Part shown: positions 9,772 through 19,325 of the stretch, one piece after another | How positions within the stretch are numbered: position 1 is the stretch's first letter | How the letters are laid out: each line of letters begins with the position of its first letter | Assembly (NCBI GenBank): GCA_014801875.1 | Contig: JAAVDJ010000040.1 | Span: 1-64,000 of the forward strand | Direction: 5' to 3' | Length of the DNA stretch: 64,000 nt | Origin: Bacteroides sp. | GTDB taxonomy: Bacteria; Bacteroidota; Bacteroidia; Bacteroidales; Muribaculaceae | The notes under the pieces: generated by a model | The model's input: only the letters and a program-made list of their open reading frames with translations | Told to the model about the DNA's origin: nothing | Database searches by the model: none | Position numbers and translations under genes: made by a program

Positions 9772-11145
9772 TTAAATATTTACCGTGCATCCTTCGCTTT
9801 GATAGGCATTGTTGATGCCTATCGGCTCGTCGGGATGGGGTTTGAAATAGATGTGCAGGCGCTTTGCCTGCGGACATTGCCGGAGCGGAAGCTCAAGGTC
9901 GAGAGAGAAGGGGAGGGAGTCGCCTCGGTCATATTCCCTGACGATGTTCTCATCCATAATCGATGACAGAGGTTTCTCCTGCACACAAAGGACACTGTGC
10001 CATTTTATGCGAACCCCCTTCGGGGACGAGATCTTTATTTTCAGTACGCTCTTTTTCTTGAAAAGGCCACTTTTAATTTTCTCAACTGTCGCTTCGATTT
10101 TGATAGGCAGCAGGTCAGGTTCTGACATTTTGCCGATGGTGGCTGGTTGTTCACCGTCGTTCCCTCGCGTGACTCTTCGGGTAGGTGACTCACAGGTTAC
10201 AGTGAGTTCCTTAGCTTGAAATGACGGTGCGTCTTCCGACAGTGCAATACGTATCAACGCCTCATACAATGCTCCTTTAACCTCTGCCACCTCCTTAAAT
10301 CCCGGAGAAAGAAGGTCTCGGAGATACCTGCTTCCCGTCGCCTCGCCGCGCAAAACGAGTACACTCTTGCTATGGTCGGAGAGGTTACCCTTTTCACCTA
10401 AAAAGCCGGAGAAATCGGCTTCAAGCATTCGTGAGTCGCTGTCGGGTATCATGCTTTTGTAGATTGTCAAAGCGTAGGAGTTGCCATCTGACAGCGTGAC
10501 CTCGCAATCGAGTTCGGCCTTTCCTGTCTCTATGAAGCGGGCAGCGCATTCAGTCAGACGTTCCATCTCATCCTCCAGTGTGAGGTCAACCGCGTGGTAG
10601 CTGATGACCCCCCATATCTCTTTGGCCAATCCGTCGAGACGTGGATCCGCTCCCGACCCTTTAAGTTCAAGTCGTGCCACTTCTCCGGGTCTGTCTTTCA
10701 GAGCGCAGGAGAGAAATAGATTTTTACCATCCGAATCGGCGATGACTATTCCATGGAAATCATAGTTGCGTCGATAGTATTCCGCTATCAGGAGGTCAGG
10801 GCGTATCATCCTTGCTTTCAACCCCCTTATTCGGAAATCTTTTTCAATACTCACCAAGAGTTCATCAGGGAGGTCGTTGCCGATTATGAACACAATTTCC
10901 GTGCGGTCCAGATGCTGTCTCTCCTCCCGGTCTTCATTGGTATCGAGAAATCTCTCGATGCGTTTTATGACCTCCATACAGAAAAGACCGTCGAATCTGG
11001 GCTCTTCCGTTCGCAGGAATTTCGTGAGCGGTTGCTGCTGAGCCATATCGGGGAGGGGGAGGGTGATTCCCCTCCTCTCCTCGGTGGTATAGCTCATGGA
11101 GATTTTTTCTCCTGAGAGTGTGATTATTATCTGCAATTCGTTCAT
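9772..11145 (-). CDS. Unknown protein of the GTPase/actin/tubulin operon
   Basis: I do not recognise this 457-residue protein. It has no signal peptide and no membrane segment. The first 130 residues alternate strands and helices and include VFIIGNDLP and [16 protein letters not shown] (about 86-140), a pattern faintly like a degenerate ATPase fold. The C-terminal 200 residues are beta-rich with two [19 protein letters not shown]-like strands, suggesting an immunoglobulin-like or sandwich module. Its ATG overlaps the stop of the actin-like gene by 4 bp, and the zinc-ribbon GTPase gene follows after 10 bp, so it belongs to the operon and probably to the same complex. A structure prediction compared with actin-like and adaptor folds would be the most useful test. 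Confidence 0.75.
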   Translation of the reverse strand: MNELQIIITLSGEKISMSYTTEERRGITLPLPDMAQQQPLTKFLRTEEPRFDGLFCMEVIKRIERFLDTNEDREERQHLDRTEIVFIIGNDLPDELLVSIEKDFRIRGLKARMIRPDLLIAEYYRRNYDFHGIVIADSDGKNLFLSCALKDRPGEVARLELKGSGADPRLDGLAKEIWGVISYHAVDLTLEDEMERLTECAARFIETGKAELDCEVTLSDGNSYALTIYKSMIPDSDSRMLEADFSGFLGEKGNLSDHSKSVLVLRGEATGSRYLRDLLSPGFKEVAEVKGALYEALIRIALSEDAPSFQAKELTVTCESPTRRVTRGNDGEQPATIGKMSEPDLLPIKIEATVEKIKSGLFKKKSVLKIKISSPKGVRIKWHSVLCVQEKPLSSIMDENIVREYDRGDSLPFSLDLELPLRQCPQAKRLHIYFKPHPDEPIGINNAYQSEGCTVNI

Positions 11146-14100
11146 TTCAATGAATTGAGAAGATAGTCGTCGTAGAATTTCATCCCTTCCAGTATGATAA
11201 TCGGAGCCACGAAGTCGAAGTTGCCGTTGTTTTTGTTCTTATCACGCTGGGCTTCGAGGAATTCGGGTAGATTCTGCACATACTGCGCTATGTTCATATC
11301 CCTTAATCCTTCGACAAGTGTTTCGTGAGATATATTGATATCAAACAGTTGACGTGCTGTGTCGAAGAACATATTGAAGAAATCGTAGAATTTTCGGTTC
11401 GGAGAGTTTCTGTCGGGGTTGAACCCTATTCCTATATTCTCGATCATACGAGAAGTGATGGTATTGGCGTAGTTCAGCGGAAATACTCCCATCCCCGGCA
11501 CTGCTACCGTAAACCCATCTTCTCCGATTATTTCGCTCGGAGTGTTGTCCGTCGGGTTACACAGATGAGTGTCGTTCTTGGCCAATCCTTTTGAAACCTC
11601 ATATTTGATGTCAGCTGTCTTCCTGTCGTCGGGGAAACAGATGTCAAGATCTGCATAGGGGGGATAGTAGGCTGCTTCTCCTTCGTGTGCACCTTTGTAT
11701 CCAAGTTCGAAAAGACGCTTATAGAAATCTTCTGCCACAGCTCTGTGCGTGGTGGGGAGCCATTGGAGCAGACGGGAGCCTTTCCCGGCGAACATTACGT
11801 TTATTACCGGGTCTGCGGGTTGCATAGGTACCTGAGGTTGTTGCGGGTACCCCTGCTGAGGATATTGCGGATAACCCTGGGGTTGCTGCGGGTACCCCTG
11901 CTGAGGATATTGCGGATAACCCTGAGGTTGCTGCTGGTACCCCTGCTGAGGATATTGCGGATAACCCTGGGGTTGCTGCTGGTACCCCTGCTGAGGATAT
12001 TGCGGATAACCCTGCTGAGATTGCTGTGGATACCCCTGCTGAGGATATTGCGGATAACCCTGAGGTTGCTGCGGGTACCCTTGCTGAGAATATTGCGGAT
12101 AACCCTGGGGTTGCTGCTGGTACCCCTGCTGAGGATATTGCGGATATCCCTGAGGTTGCTGCGGGTACCCTGTAGCAGTCGCCTGGGCATTATTCTGTGA
12201 TTCGTTGCCTTCTTCCTTGTTTAACGCTGCCTCTGACTGTTCGTGGAACGGTTGCTGTTGAGGTGCTCCGTAAGGTTGCGCGAACGGTTGCTGTTGAGGT
12301 GCTCCGTAAGGTTGCGCGAACGGTTGCTGCTGAGGTGCCCCGTAAGGTTGCGCGAACGGTTGCTGCTGAGGCGCTCCGTAAGGTTGCGCGAACGGTTGCT
12401 GCTGAGGTGCTCCGTAAGGTTGCGCGAACGGTTGCTGGTGAGGTGCTCCGTAAGGTTGTGCGAACGGTTGCTGCTGAGGCGTCCCATAAGTTTGTCCGGT
12501 TGCCATTGCACTTATGTGCCATTCATTGCGGGTCAGATGCTTGATATCATCGACAAGTTTACGTGCAACCTGACCTGCATAGAAGAGCAAAAGTCCGGTC
12601 ACATACATATTCACCCACATCAATTGCGGACAATCGGCTGAAATTATCTTGTAGAATTCCAAGAGCTGGTTATCATCAAGACGACCAACAATCTGGTCGA
12701 AATAATACGATGCCGTCTCCGGGGAATACCTTTTCTGTTTCCCGGTTGTCAGCCCCTGTATCGAGAGTCCGAAGCGGTCGCATACCTTGATAAGGGCCTT
12801 CTCAAACCCCTGCACCTTCCCTGTCGCGCCTGACACCCGTTGCGCCGCGAAGCGTATGGAATTCTGTTTTATCATCGTCATGCCTGTGCGCAGCATATAG
12901 AGGGCGGAGATATCGGTGGTGCTTCCCCCTATGTCGAAACAGAGATAGAGTTGATCGCTGGCTTTACCTCTGTCTCCCGCAAGGAAGTTGGCCACTGCAT
13001 TAGCCTCCGTAAGACCGGTGAGCTTTGTGTTGCCGGAGAACAGTTCCCGTGGATTATAGGCCACCACTCTGTTCGGGTCGTCAGGCCATAACCCTTTGTT
13101 GGGATCTTGAAATTCTCCCCGGGCATCTGTACGCAATCCGAAATGGTCTTTGTATTCTTTCTTATATCGCGGTTCAAAGCCGCTGACTTCCAGTTTGTAG
13201 GGTTGGCGTATCCCATTTTCGTCTTTCTCTCCCCTCAATGCGGGTGTCATTTTGTCGAGGGTTGAAAAAATCTCGTTGCTGTAGGAATTGAGCAAGGAAT
13301 TGCTCATAGCGGAGGGGTAGCTCCAACGCAGTCTGGTGGGGACTTTCTCGTCAATAAACAACTGGGCATACGTCTGGAGCAGAAGAGTTTTAAGGAAAGC
13401 AATCTTGTGGGCTTTCTCCTCCTCTGCCTCGTCCCATTTCATATTGTGTATCTGTCCAATCTGACCGATATGAGGGTAGTCGAGCGTAATCTTGTTGCGC
13501 CCGACACTCTGCACCGGAAGATTATCCATGAAACAAGGGAATCCTCCGACAACCTCCCTGCTCAATCTCATGGCGTTGGTCTGTGCCTGTTCAAGTTTGG
13601 GGAGACGAAGAGGGTCGTGGAGAGTCAGCACACTCGGCACGGCATTGCTCTGTAGCGGTTTGTGCCTTCCCTGGAAAAAGAGGATGCGGTTTTCATAGAG
13701 CCCGCTCCTGTCTTCCTCCCGTTCACGCCCTAAGAGAGAGACCCTCTGATTGGTGAAGGCGAATCCGGTGGGCTTATCCGCATTCTTCGAGTAAGCGATT
13801 GAAGTGTTGGTGCTTCCGAAATCAAGACCTACTGTCACTTCGTCAAGACGCTGGGGACCGAGAAGATGCACGGGGAGAGTCTTGGCATCGTTTCGGTTTG
13901 TCGTGTAGTTAATGAGAAGGTAGCCACCCTCTTCTCCATCAGGCGACTGAAGTCTTACCCCCTTGAACGGCTTGTCTGACTCGTAAATCTCGTATTTGTA
14001 TTTTATCCCTGAAACATTGCTGTTATAGTTCACCAACAAATTCCCCTTTACCTTGTTGTCCTGAGCCGTAATCTGCCCGTTACGCGCAAGATACACCGGA

Positions 14101-15584
14101 TTACCCTCCTCGTCGGTGATGATGGGGAAGTTTTCCTCCTCCGGGTCTCCTGTGAAAGGGAAAGCATTATAGACCTGCCCCATATTGTTGTGGGGAAGTT
14201 CTGAGTAGAGATAATATTTTTTCCATTGTGGAGAAACGAAATTAGGCCATAGCAGGATGTCGCTGTTGGCCATATCCCGGTAGTTCCCTACGCTGTATGT
14301 CTGTTTATACGAACGCATTTTCCCCTCCAGGTCTTCCATCATCAGTGTGACGTGAAGATTGTTTTCCTCGACCTCGGGGTCATATACGGCTGTCAGGGAT
14401 GAGCGCTGCTCTATCCCGGCTTTGCCGAGACCGACCACTGCCCCCATAGTTTTCCCGAACCACTTGATGCCGAGCGGACTGACCGGAAGAGCGAAAAAGA
14501 CGTATTCTCCGGGAGCGTCCTTCTTCTCCGCCTTCAGGGTGAGCACAGGGAGTTCCCGCAGTTTCTCCGGATTCTTTGTGAATTCCGGACTCAGGGGGAT
14601 ACGCGCAATCTTGGCTTCCGAGGGGAGGAGGAAGAGGTAGGGGTTATAAGTCTCTTCACCCTCTTTGCCGGTGCCGGTCACGATTCCCTCCCCTCCGCTC
14701 ACTCTGTCTTCATAGTTGAAGAAGTTGCCGAATGGACCATACATCCCTTTGAGGTTCACGGCCGGGATTGTCGCTGCCTTCAGATTATAATTGCGGTTTG
14801 CGGCGTAGGTTTCGATCTCTTTCTTCCAATCTTCAAGATTGCGGCGTATCGAGCCGTATTTCACCCCTAAATCTTTATAATACTCCTGAAGTCCGTTGAG
14901 TTGGTTCAGAAGATGGCCTACATAGGCATAGAGGTGCATGGTCTGGTCCTTGTCAAGTTCTGACTTCAGAGGGTCGATGAATTTCCCTTCCGCTCCTCTC
15001 TTTATCCAGGGTAGGTTCAGGTTAGAAAGGTTATAGGCGGAGGAAGTGAAGAGTATAGATTCCGGCGACGTCGCGCCAACAACCTTTTGATGATATTTCA
15101 ACAGGTTAAGGAAAGGAACCTTTTCCTCGTTGTCTGCTCCCTCTTGCAGACACCATCTGGCTCTTCTCTCCAGGAGCATATTGCCGAAAGCTCCCTTGGG
15201 TTCGTAGAGGTTGGAGGTCTCGGTGATTCCCTTCCCGTCGGAATATACAAGATCTATCTTCCTGACCTCGAAACTTTCATAATCAAGCGCAATGGCGGCC
15301 ACAAATCCTCTCCATTCGCTAATCAGCTCGGTGTAGTAGGCCGACAGGTTACGGTTCCCTCCGATGTCTGAGAGGGATGATTCAAATGCAGTCTGGAAAA
15401 GATCCACCCTTGCGAACGCACTCGGAATGCCTGACACAAGGGTGCCGATATTTGCCTTTTCGCTCAGTTCGGGTGTCTGGATATGGGAGATGAATTTCGC
15501 TGAGTTGGCAAGATCGTTCCATTCGTCTCTCGCCCCCTTTATCTCCTCTCCTGATACTTTTATAACTAACGGTTTGATGTCCAT
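11142..15584 (-). CDS. Giant actin/Hsp70-like ATPase with Q/P/Y/G-rich repeat insert
   Basis: The 1480-residue protein has an N-terminal half of about 570 residues that I cannot assign, then an actin/Hsp70-superfamily ATPase core. The phosphate-1 motif [10 protein letters not shown] lies near residue 580, the phosphate-2 motif FDIGGSTTD near 885, and an adenosine-type motif FAGKGSRLL near 1260. Between the last two, about residues 1024-1256 form a low-complexity prion-like tract built from two tandem repeat types: a 12-residue unit around [12 protein letters not shown] and a 15-residue unit around [10 protein letters not shown]. Such tracts are disordered and can drive condensation. The gene starts 3 bp after the tubulin-like gene and overlaps the next gene by 4 bp. 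ATP binding is inferred from motifs; filament formation is speculative. It is far longer than DnaK (about 640 residues) or MreB (about 340). Confidence 0.8.
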   Translation of the reverse strand: MDIKPLVIKVSGEEIKGARDEWNDLANSAKFISHIQTPELSEKANIGTLVSGIPSAFARVDLFQTAFESSLSDIGGNRNLSAYYTELISEWRGFVAAIALDYESFEVRKIDLVYSDGKGITETSNLYEPKGAFGNMLLERRARWCLQEGADNEEKVPFLNLLKYHQKVVGATSPESILFTSSAYNLSNLNLPWIKRGAEGKFIDPLKSELDKDQTMHLYAYVGHLLNQLNGLQEYYKDLGVKYGSIRRNLEDWKKEIETYAANRNYNLKAATIPAVNLKGMYGPFGNFFNYEDRVSGGEGIVTGTGKEGEETYNPYLFLLPSEAKIARIPLSPEFTKNPEKLRELPVLTLKAEKKDAPGEYVFFALPVSPLGIKWFGKTMGAVVGLGKAGIEQRSSLTAVYDPEVEENNLHVTLMMEDLEGKMRSYKQTYSVGNYRDMANSDILLWPNFVSPQWKKYYLYSELPHNNMGQVYNAFPFTGDPEEENFPIITDEEGNPVYLARNGQITAQDNKVKGNLLVNYNSNVSGIKYKYEIYESDKPFKGVRLQSPDGEEGGYLLINYTTNRNDAKTLPVHLLGPQRLDEVTVGLDFGSTNTSIAYSKNADKPTGFAFTNQRVSLLGREREEDRSGLYENRILFFQGRHKPLQSNAVPSVLTLHDPLRLPKLEQAQTNAMRLSREVVGGFPCFMDNLPVQSVGRNKITLDYPHIGQIGQIHNMKWDEAEEEKAHKIAFLKTLLLQTYAQLFIDEKVPTRLRWSYPSAMSNSLLNSYSNEIFSTLDKMTPALRGEKDENGIRQPYKLEVSGFEPRYKKEYKDHFGLRTDARGEFQDPNKGLWPDDPNRVVAYNPRELFSGNTKLTGLTEANAVANFLAGDRGKASDQLYLCFDIGGSTTDISALYMLRTGMTMIKQNSIRFAAQRVSGATGKVQGFEKALIKVCDRFGLSIQGLTTGKQKRYSPETASYYFDQIVGRLDDNQLLEFYKIISADCPQLMWVNMYVTGLLLFYAGQVARKLVDDIKHLTRNEWHISAMATGQTYGTPQQQPFAQPYGAPHQQPFAQPYGAPQQQPFAQPYGAPQQQPFAQPYGAPQQQPFAQPYGAPQQQPFAQPYGAPQQQPFHEQSEAALNKEEGNESQNNAQATATGYPQQPQGYPQYPQQGYQQQPQGYPQYSQQGYPQQPQGYPQYPQQGYPQQSQQGYPQYPQQGYQQQPQGYPQYPQQGYQQQPQGYPQYPQQGYPQQPQGYPQYPQQGYPQQPQVPMQPADPVINVMFAGKGSRLLQWLPTTHRAVAEDFYKRLFELGYKGAHEGEAAYYPPYADLDICFPDDRKTADIKYEVSKGLAKNDTHLCNPTDNTPSEIIGEDGFTVAVPGMGVFPLNYANTITSRMIENIGIGFNPDRNSPNRKFYDFFNMFFDTARQLFDINISHETLVEGLRDMNIAQYVQNLPEFLEAQRDKNKNNGNFDFVAPIIILEGMKFYDDYLLNSLK
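11826..12170 (-). repeat. 45-bp coding tandem repeats (15-residue [15 protein letters not shown] unit)
   Basis: About seven in-frame copies of a 45-bp unit encode a Q/P/Y/G-rich 15-residue repeat inside the actin-like ATPase gene. Copies differ at a few bases (GGTTGCTGC versus GGTTGCTGG, and one copy with an AGATTGCTG variant). Because the unit is a multiple of three, expansion or contraction would change tract length without breaking the frame. Confidence 0.9.
12243..12494 (-). repeat. 36-bp coding tandem repeats (12-residue [12 protein letters not shown] unit)
   Basis: Seven copies of a 36-bp unit lie head to tail, with the last copy (nearest 12494) degenerate. They encode the first half of the prion-like tract of the actin-like ATPase. 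The two repeat blocks are separated by about 70 bp of non-repetitive, acidic and asparagine-rich coding sequence. Confidence 0.9.
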
Positions 15585-15587
15585 GGC

Positions 15588-17243
15588 TTATCCTTGTGTT
15601 AGATGGGAAGTCTGCTGCGATTTTATGATGGCATTGAAGAGATGTCCGAGGAATTTCTCTTTTTGAGTTGTCCCTTGTTCCTCATTTGGGAGCGCATCCT
15701 TCCCTTTGATCATTTCGATAAACTTGTCAAAACGGCTGTCTGCCTTCTTGATTGCGAAGCGACTCGAACGCCAATGGTAGCGAGGGTCATTGTATATTGC
15801 TCCGGGGTCAACTTTCGAAATTATCTGGGAATTGTCGGAAAGTGCCTCCGGAGAGAAAATAAACGACCCATTGATGGATTTGTTTATCTGATGAAGCCAC
15901 CCGGGAATGAATTTACCGTTTTTGAATTTATAGGCGAATTCCTGAAGATAAATGGATATGTCGCGGGCTTCCTCATCGGTGATATCTTCGTAGTCTTCCA
16001 CATTTCTCACCTTGAGGTCGTTGAGAAAATTCTCCACTCCGTTAGAGTTTTCGCGGCTCCCCTCATATTTTGAAAGAATGATGTGGCTCAAAGACAGGAG
16101 AGAGCCGAGTCGCTCTTCGAAGATCGGTCCGTCTTTCCCCATGAAGCTTGCTCCCGTAAGGCGCAGTGTGCCCGGAGCGCTTTCCTCGACTGAGCGGAAG
16201 ACGTATTTGGCTTTAGTGTTGCTGAGGTCTTCTCGTGTGAAGAAGTCATAGGCTGCCGAGGCACTCATAAGTTCAACTAAATGGCAGGCGTTTTCCTGCT
16301 TCTCTCCTCCGGTCACGACTTCTCCGCTCACATCCTGGGAATAATCGGCGTTCTCCATCGACCAGCCTATGTGGTAGAGCATCTTGTAGTTGTTCTGCAC
16401 GGTGATGTCATGGTCGTAGAAAGTCATGGCGGCTTGTGAGTTGAGCGCGAAGTTGTTGGAGTCGGCTATGACCTTTGCTTTCTTCAGTTGCTGTTCGTCG
16501 GGCATGTCGAAAGTGAAGTAGTCGGTCAGGAGAGTGGAGCCGAACTTCACATTATTGAGGTTGAGATCATTGTTTCCTGTCGTGAGCACTTTCAGCGCGT
16601 CTTTCAGAGCCAAAGGTATCACGGGGATGGAGGATGCGCCGGTCCCTCCGAATACACTTCCGAACACAAACACTCTCGCTCCTCCTGAATTTTGATTGAT
16701 GAGCTGGATGAAATCAGTCAAGGGGCGTTCACGGTCTACGTCTTCTGTCCCTTTCTTCACCTTTATAGCTGCCTCCATGATGGAGTGGTACATCAGGAGA
16801 GACCCTAAGTGGGTTTGCGCACGGTAGCCATGCGAGAGGTCAAAGTCCTGCACGGTCTGTGAGTCGAAGAAAAGGTCTGAGAGGTCTCGGTTATCTTGCC
16901 GGGCTTGCGCGTCTGCACTGTTTACTTCTGTCAGGACACGGTAGTTGAGACGGTGGGCTGAACTGTAATCTGTCGCGAAACGGTAGAGGTTTAGCTTCGC
17001 TGAGAAGAAAGTGTTCGTGCGCGGACTTCCCCCCGGATCCTGGGCTCCTTCGGTTTTGACCTTGTTGTATTTATGTATAAGATTTTCCACACGGCTCTTG
17101 TTCCCGTTGGCTTGATCTGTATCGAGGGTGAGGATATCGATGGTCTTGTTGTCGAACATCCCGGCTGCACACAGATGCACGAACGATTCAAGACACCTCA
17201 TGCCGGTGCCTCCAATGGCAATTATGAATAATTTATCGTCCAT
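15588..17243 (-). CDS. Tubulin/FtsZ-like GTPase
   Basis: This 551-residue protein resembles the bacterial tubulin-like family (Pfam Tubulin_2 as I recall it). It begins with a Rossmann-type strand and glycine loop FIIAIGGTGM (7-15). The tubulin signature appears as FGSVFGGTGAS (194-204), corresponding to the GGGTG(S/T)G loop that contacts GTP phosphates. LTLDTD (38-43) fits the second nucleotide-contacting strand. It is longer than FtsZ (about 380 residues) owing to extra C-terminal sequence of unknown fold. There is no signal peptide. It lies 3 bp upstream of the actin-like ATPase gene, so the two cytoskeletal-type NTPases are probably made together. Polymerisation is not demonstrable from sequence. 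A remote profile or structural match to tubulin would confirm it. Confidence 0.8.
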   Translation of the reverse strand: MDDKLFIIAIGGTGMRCLESFVHLCAAGMFDNKTIDILTLDTDQANGNKSRVENLIHKYNKVKTEGAQDPGGSPRTNTFFSAKLNLYRFATDYSSAHRLNYRVLTEVNSADAQARQDNRDLSDLFFDSQTVQDFDLSHGYRAQTHLGSLLMYHSIMEAAIKVKKGTEDVDRERPLTDFIQLINQNSGGARVFVFGSVFGGTGASSIPVIPLALKDALKVLTTGNNDLNLNNVKFGSTLLTDYFTFDMPDEQQLKKAKVIADSNNFALNSQAAMTFYDHDITVQNNYKMLYHIGWSMENADYSQDVSGEVVTGGEKQENACHLVELMSASAAYDFFTREDLSNTKAKYVFRSVEESAPGTLRLTGASFMGKDGPIFEERLGSLLSLSHIILSKYEGSRENSNGVENFLNDLKVRNVEDYEDITDEEARDISIYLQEFAYKFKNGKFIPGWLHQINKSINGSFIFSPEALSDNSQIISKVDPGAIYNDPRYHWRSSRFAIKKADSRFDKFIEMIKGKDALPNEEQGTTQKEKFLGHLFNAIIKSQQTSHLTQG

Positions 17244-17348
17244 TTCGGTTGTTTGAAAAAGATGGCAGCAGGCAGCCTCAATCCCGAGGTGGGTGAAGCT
17301 GCCTTTGAAAAAGGTTTGTTGAGTGTTTCGTTATTTCTTGATAGAGGC

Positions 17349-17687
17349 TCAGAACCAGCTTCCGATTTTTGAACGGCTCATCCCTTTACTTAATCCCATC
17401 CCTAAGCCGACATAAATCAACGCTCCCAGAGCGGTGGAGAGGCCGGTCGCTGTGATATAATCGGAATGACGTGTCGGAATATGAATGCCGTAGGCGGTAA
17501 TCAGATTCACGGTAAGCATGACCGCGAGGGCGAGCACTAAGCATACCCAGAACCATACCCTGCGCTGGGAGACATCTTTACCTCCCGGCTTATTGCTTAT
17601 GAGATTGGCGATGATTACCGCAATCAGCAGAAACGCTAAGCTTATAACAATTGCCCAAACGTAGGCTACACTTGTACTTGGTCCCAT
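17349..17687 (-). CDS. Small three-helix membrane protein
   Basis: The 112-residue protein is strongly hydrophobic with three likely transmembrane helices: about residues 8-29, 44-65 and 81-98. A basic loop (KPGGKDVSQRR) follows the first helix and a basic tail (KGMSRSKIG) follows the last. No family is recognised. It sits between the lipoprotein-like vWA gene and the tubulin-like gene, with gaps of 61 and 105 bp, and so probably provides a membrane anchor or channel-like subunit to the system. Small size and the longer gaps make coupling less tight than in the rest of the operon. Confidence 0.7.
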   Translation of the reverse strand: MGPSTSVAYVWAIVISLAFLLIAVIIANLISNKPGGKDVSQRRVWFWVCLVLALAVMLTVNLITAYGIHIPTRHSDYITATGLSTALGALIYVGLGMGLSKGMSRSKIGSWF

Positions 17688-17748
17688 ATCAAAAACAATA
17701 ATTTTATTAAAATTCTATCTCCTTGAATCCTACCGTCTCCTCTTTCGC

Positions 17749-19227
17749 TTAGGAAACCTTCACGAAATATGTGATGATCGCTCTCCCTTCCGGATTCACC
17801 TCCTTGCTCAGCACGGCGTTGAGGACGGATTCGGAAAGAGCGGTGTTGCCCGGCCAGGAGAAAAATTCCTGAATACGAGCTGTGTTGGGTATGGCTTTGG
17901 CAATCACGACATCAATCTCGATCAGGTCTGTCTCGGCATCCATACCCGCGGGAAGGGAGCCGTTGAAACGGCTGTCGAAGTCTACCATAATCTCTTTCCA
18001 GTTATGTCCGGGAAGATTGTCGATAGTGGCGGGTTTCATAGAGGCGACGAAGAAATCTTTCACAGGCTTGCCGGCGGGAGCGTCGGTGGGAATTTCGAAT
18101 TCTTTCCCTTCCCCCTCCAGTGAGTCGGCCACCACAATAACCCTTTGCATCAACCCTTCGATATCGTTCACGACAGCTGCGACCTGCTCGATTCGATAGG
18201 CGTTCTGTTTATCGAAATCAACATAGAAGCCGGAGAGGAAATGTGTGTAGCGATCTCCCTCGGGGACTCCGTCCTCTTGAGTGAATTTGATGTTTTCCGG
18301 AATTTTTTCCCATTCTATTCCCAGGGGATAGTATTCCGCATAGGGGGAGAAGAGGGAAACTGTGTAGCTTTTGAAGGCTTCGGGTCCTCCGTCTTCAAGC
18401 ACAGCTGTCACTATATCGGCTCCTTTGTAGTCGCCGTCCTTGTCTGAGTGGTAGTTTCCCCCCTGGGTTGATGAAAGATAGGAATGGGCTCCGTAAAGCT
18501 GGAAACATTTTCCGCCGAGCACGAACTTCTCCATACCCTCAGACAGATATTTACCCAAAGATTTCTCCACCTCTTGCGCCAAATCTCCACCCGGGGCGTC
18601 AAAGACTGCGAAATAGAGATGTTTCGGAAGCGCTCCCTCTTTGTAGTCAAGCTTGTAGAAGATTATGTCATATCCCTCCGAGAGCCATTCGATGAAATAA
18701 TCTTTCGCGTAATTCTGTCGCTGGATAAGTCCTCCGTGATATTCCTCGAAGTCTGTTATGAGAAGAGCCGGCTCGCGTTCCGCTATGATTCTCGCGAGGG
18801 TTTTCTCGATGGGCGCCATGGTCTGGGTGTAGTTGGAAGGGGACATTATGGCGTTGTATATCCCTGTCTGTGTGAGCGAGAGGGGGGAGATGGTGTCGTT
18901 AGATAAGGAGAAAAACGATGCCTGCCCTTTGATTCCTGTCAGGGAATTGACCACACTCTTCAGCGCTTCCTGAGACAGGGGCGTGCCGTAGGCGGAGTTC
19001 ATCCCGTCGGAGAAATCAACATATACAGCTGTACTCCCTTTAAGGGCTTTTGACTTGGCTATATTCATGTCAAGCGTCTCCACAAACTTGTCAAGGTAGA
19101 GGCGAGAGCTTGTATGTCCGCATGAGGCCATCAGCCATATCAATGCCCCGACCAAGAGAATCCCACATGTGAGCAATCCTCCGGTCTGAAGTAGCGAGTT
19201 TTTCCTTCCTTGGTTTCTTTTTGTCAT
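17749..19227 (-). CDS. Membrane-anchored or lipoprotein vWA-like protein
   Basis: This 492-residue protein is the first gene of the operon. It has a basic N-terminus, one hydrophobic segment (about 15-34) and a lipobox-like LMASC ending at about residue 35, so it is either a lipoprotein or an uncleaved signal-anchor protein with its bulk outside the cytoplasm. Just after the anchor region, AVYVDFSDGMNS (about 67-78) resembles the start of a von Willebrand A domain with a MIDAS-type DxSxx motif; a later LLITDFEEYHGG fits a second acidic loop. The match to a full MIDAS is incomplete. A -7 element TAACTTTG lies about 45 bp upstream. Its role may be envelope sensing or presentation for the cytoplasmic NTPases encoded behind it; that is inference. 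Confidence 0.7.
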   Translation of the reverse strand: MTKRNQGRKNSLLQTGGLLTCGILLVGALIWLMASCGHTSSRLYLDKFVETLDMNIAKSKALKGSTAVYVDFSDGMNSAYGTPLSQEALKSVVNSLTGIKGQASFFSLSNDTISPLSLTQTGIYNAIMSPSNYTQTMAPIEKTLARIIAEREPALLITDFEEYHGGLIQRQNYAKDYFIEWLSEGYDIIFYKLDYKEGALPKHLYFAVFDAPGGDLAQEVEKSLGKYLSEGMEKFVLGGKCFQLYGAHSYLSSTQGGNYHSDKDGDYKGADIVTAVLEDGGPEAFKSYTVSLFSPYAEYYPLGIEWEKIPENIKFTQEDGVPEGDRYTHFLSGFYVDFDKQNAYRIEQVAAVVNDIEGLMQRVIVVADSLEGEGKEFEIPTDAPAGKPVKDFFVASMKPATIDNLPGHNWKEIMVDFDSRFNGSLPAGMDAETDLIEIDVVIAKAIPNTARIQEFFSWPGNTALSESVLNAVLSKEVNPEGRAIITYFVKVS

Positions 19228-19270
19228 AATTTCTTTGTATAGGTATAGTTATTATCTTTCCCTCTCTCTG

Positions 19271-19302
19271 CAAAGTTAGACAAAATCATTTAAATAACCT
19301 AA
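19271..19302 (-). promoter_or_regulatory. Promoter of the eight-gene GTPase/actin/tubulin operon
   Basis: Reading the minus strand, TAACTTTG at 19271-19278 matches the Bacteroidetes -7 consensus exactly. A TTAG at 19299-19302, 20 bp further upstream, is a three-of-four match to the -33 TTTG. The predicted start point would leave a leader of about 37 nt before the first gene. No operator-like dyad is evident. Confidence 0.6.
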
Positions 19303-19325
19303 TATACGCACCTTTCTTTTTTATT

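Noticed and set aside
11826-12494. Regular repeats that might suggest a CRISPR array
   Set aside because: The repeats are contiguous without unique spacers, are in frame, and encode a protein tract. No cas genes are present in the window.
11685-12544. Leucine/arginine- and valine-rich open frames opposite the tandem repeats
   Set aside because: They are produced by the repetitive minus-strand coding sequence; the periodic composition follows the 36- and 45-bp units.
4046-19227. Type VI secretion or gliding-motility operon
   Set aside because: No sheath, baseplate, VgrG/Hcp or Gld-type components are seen; the NTPase set does not match either system.
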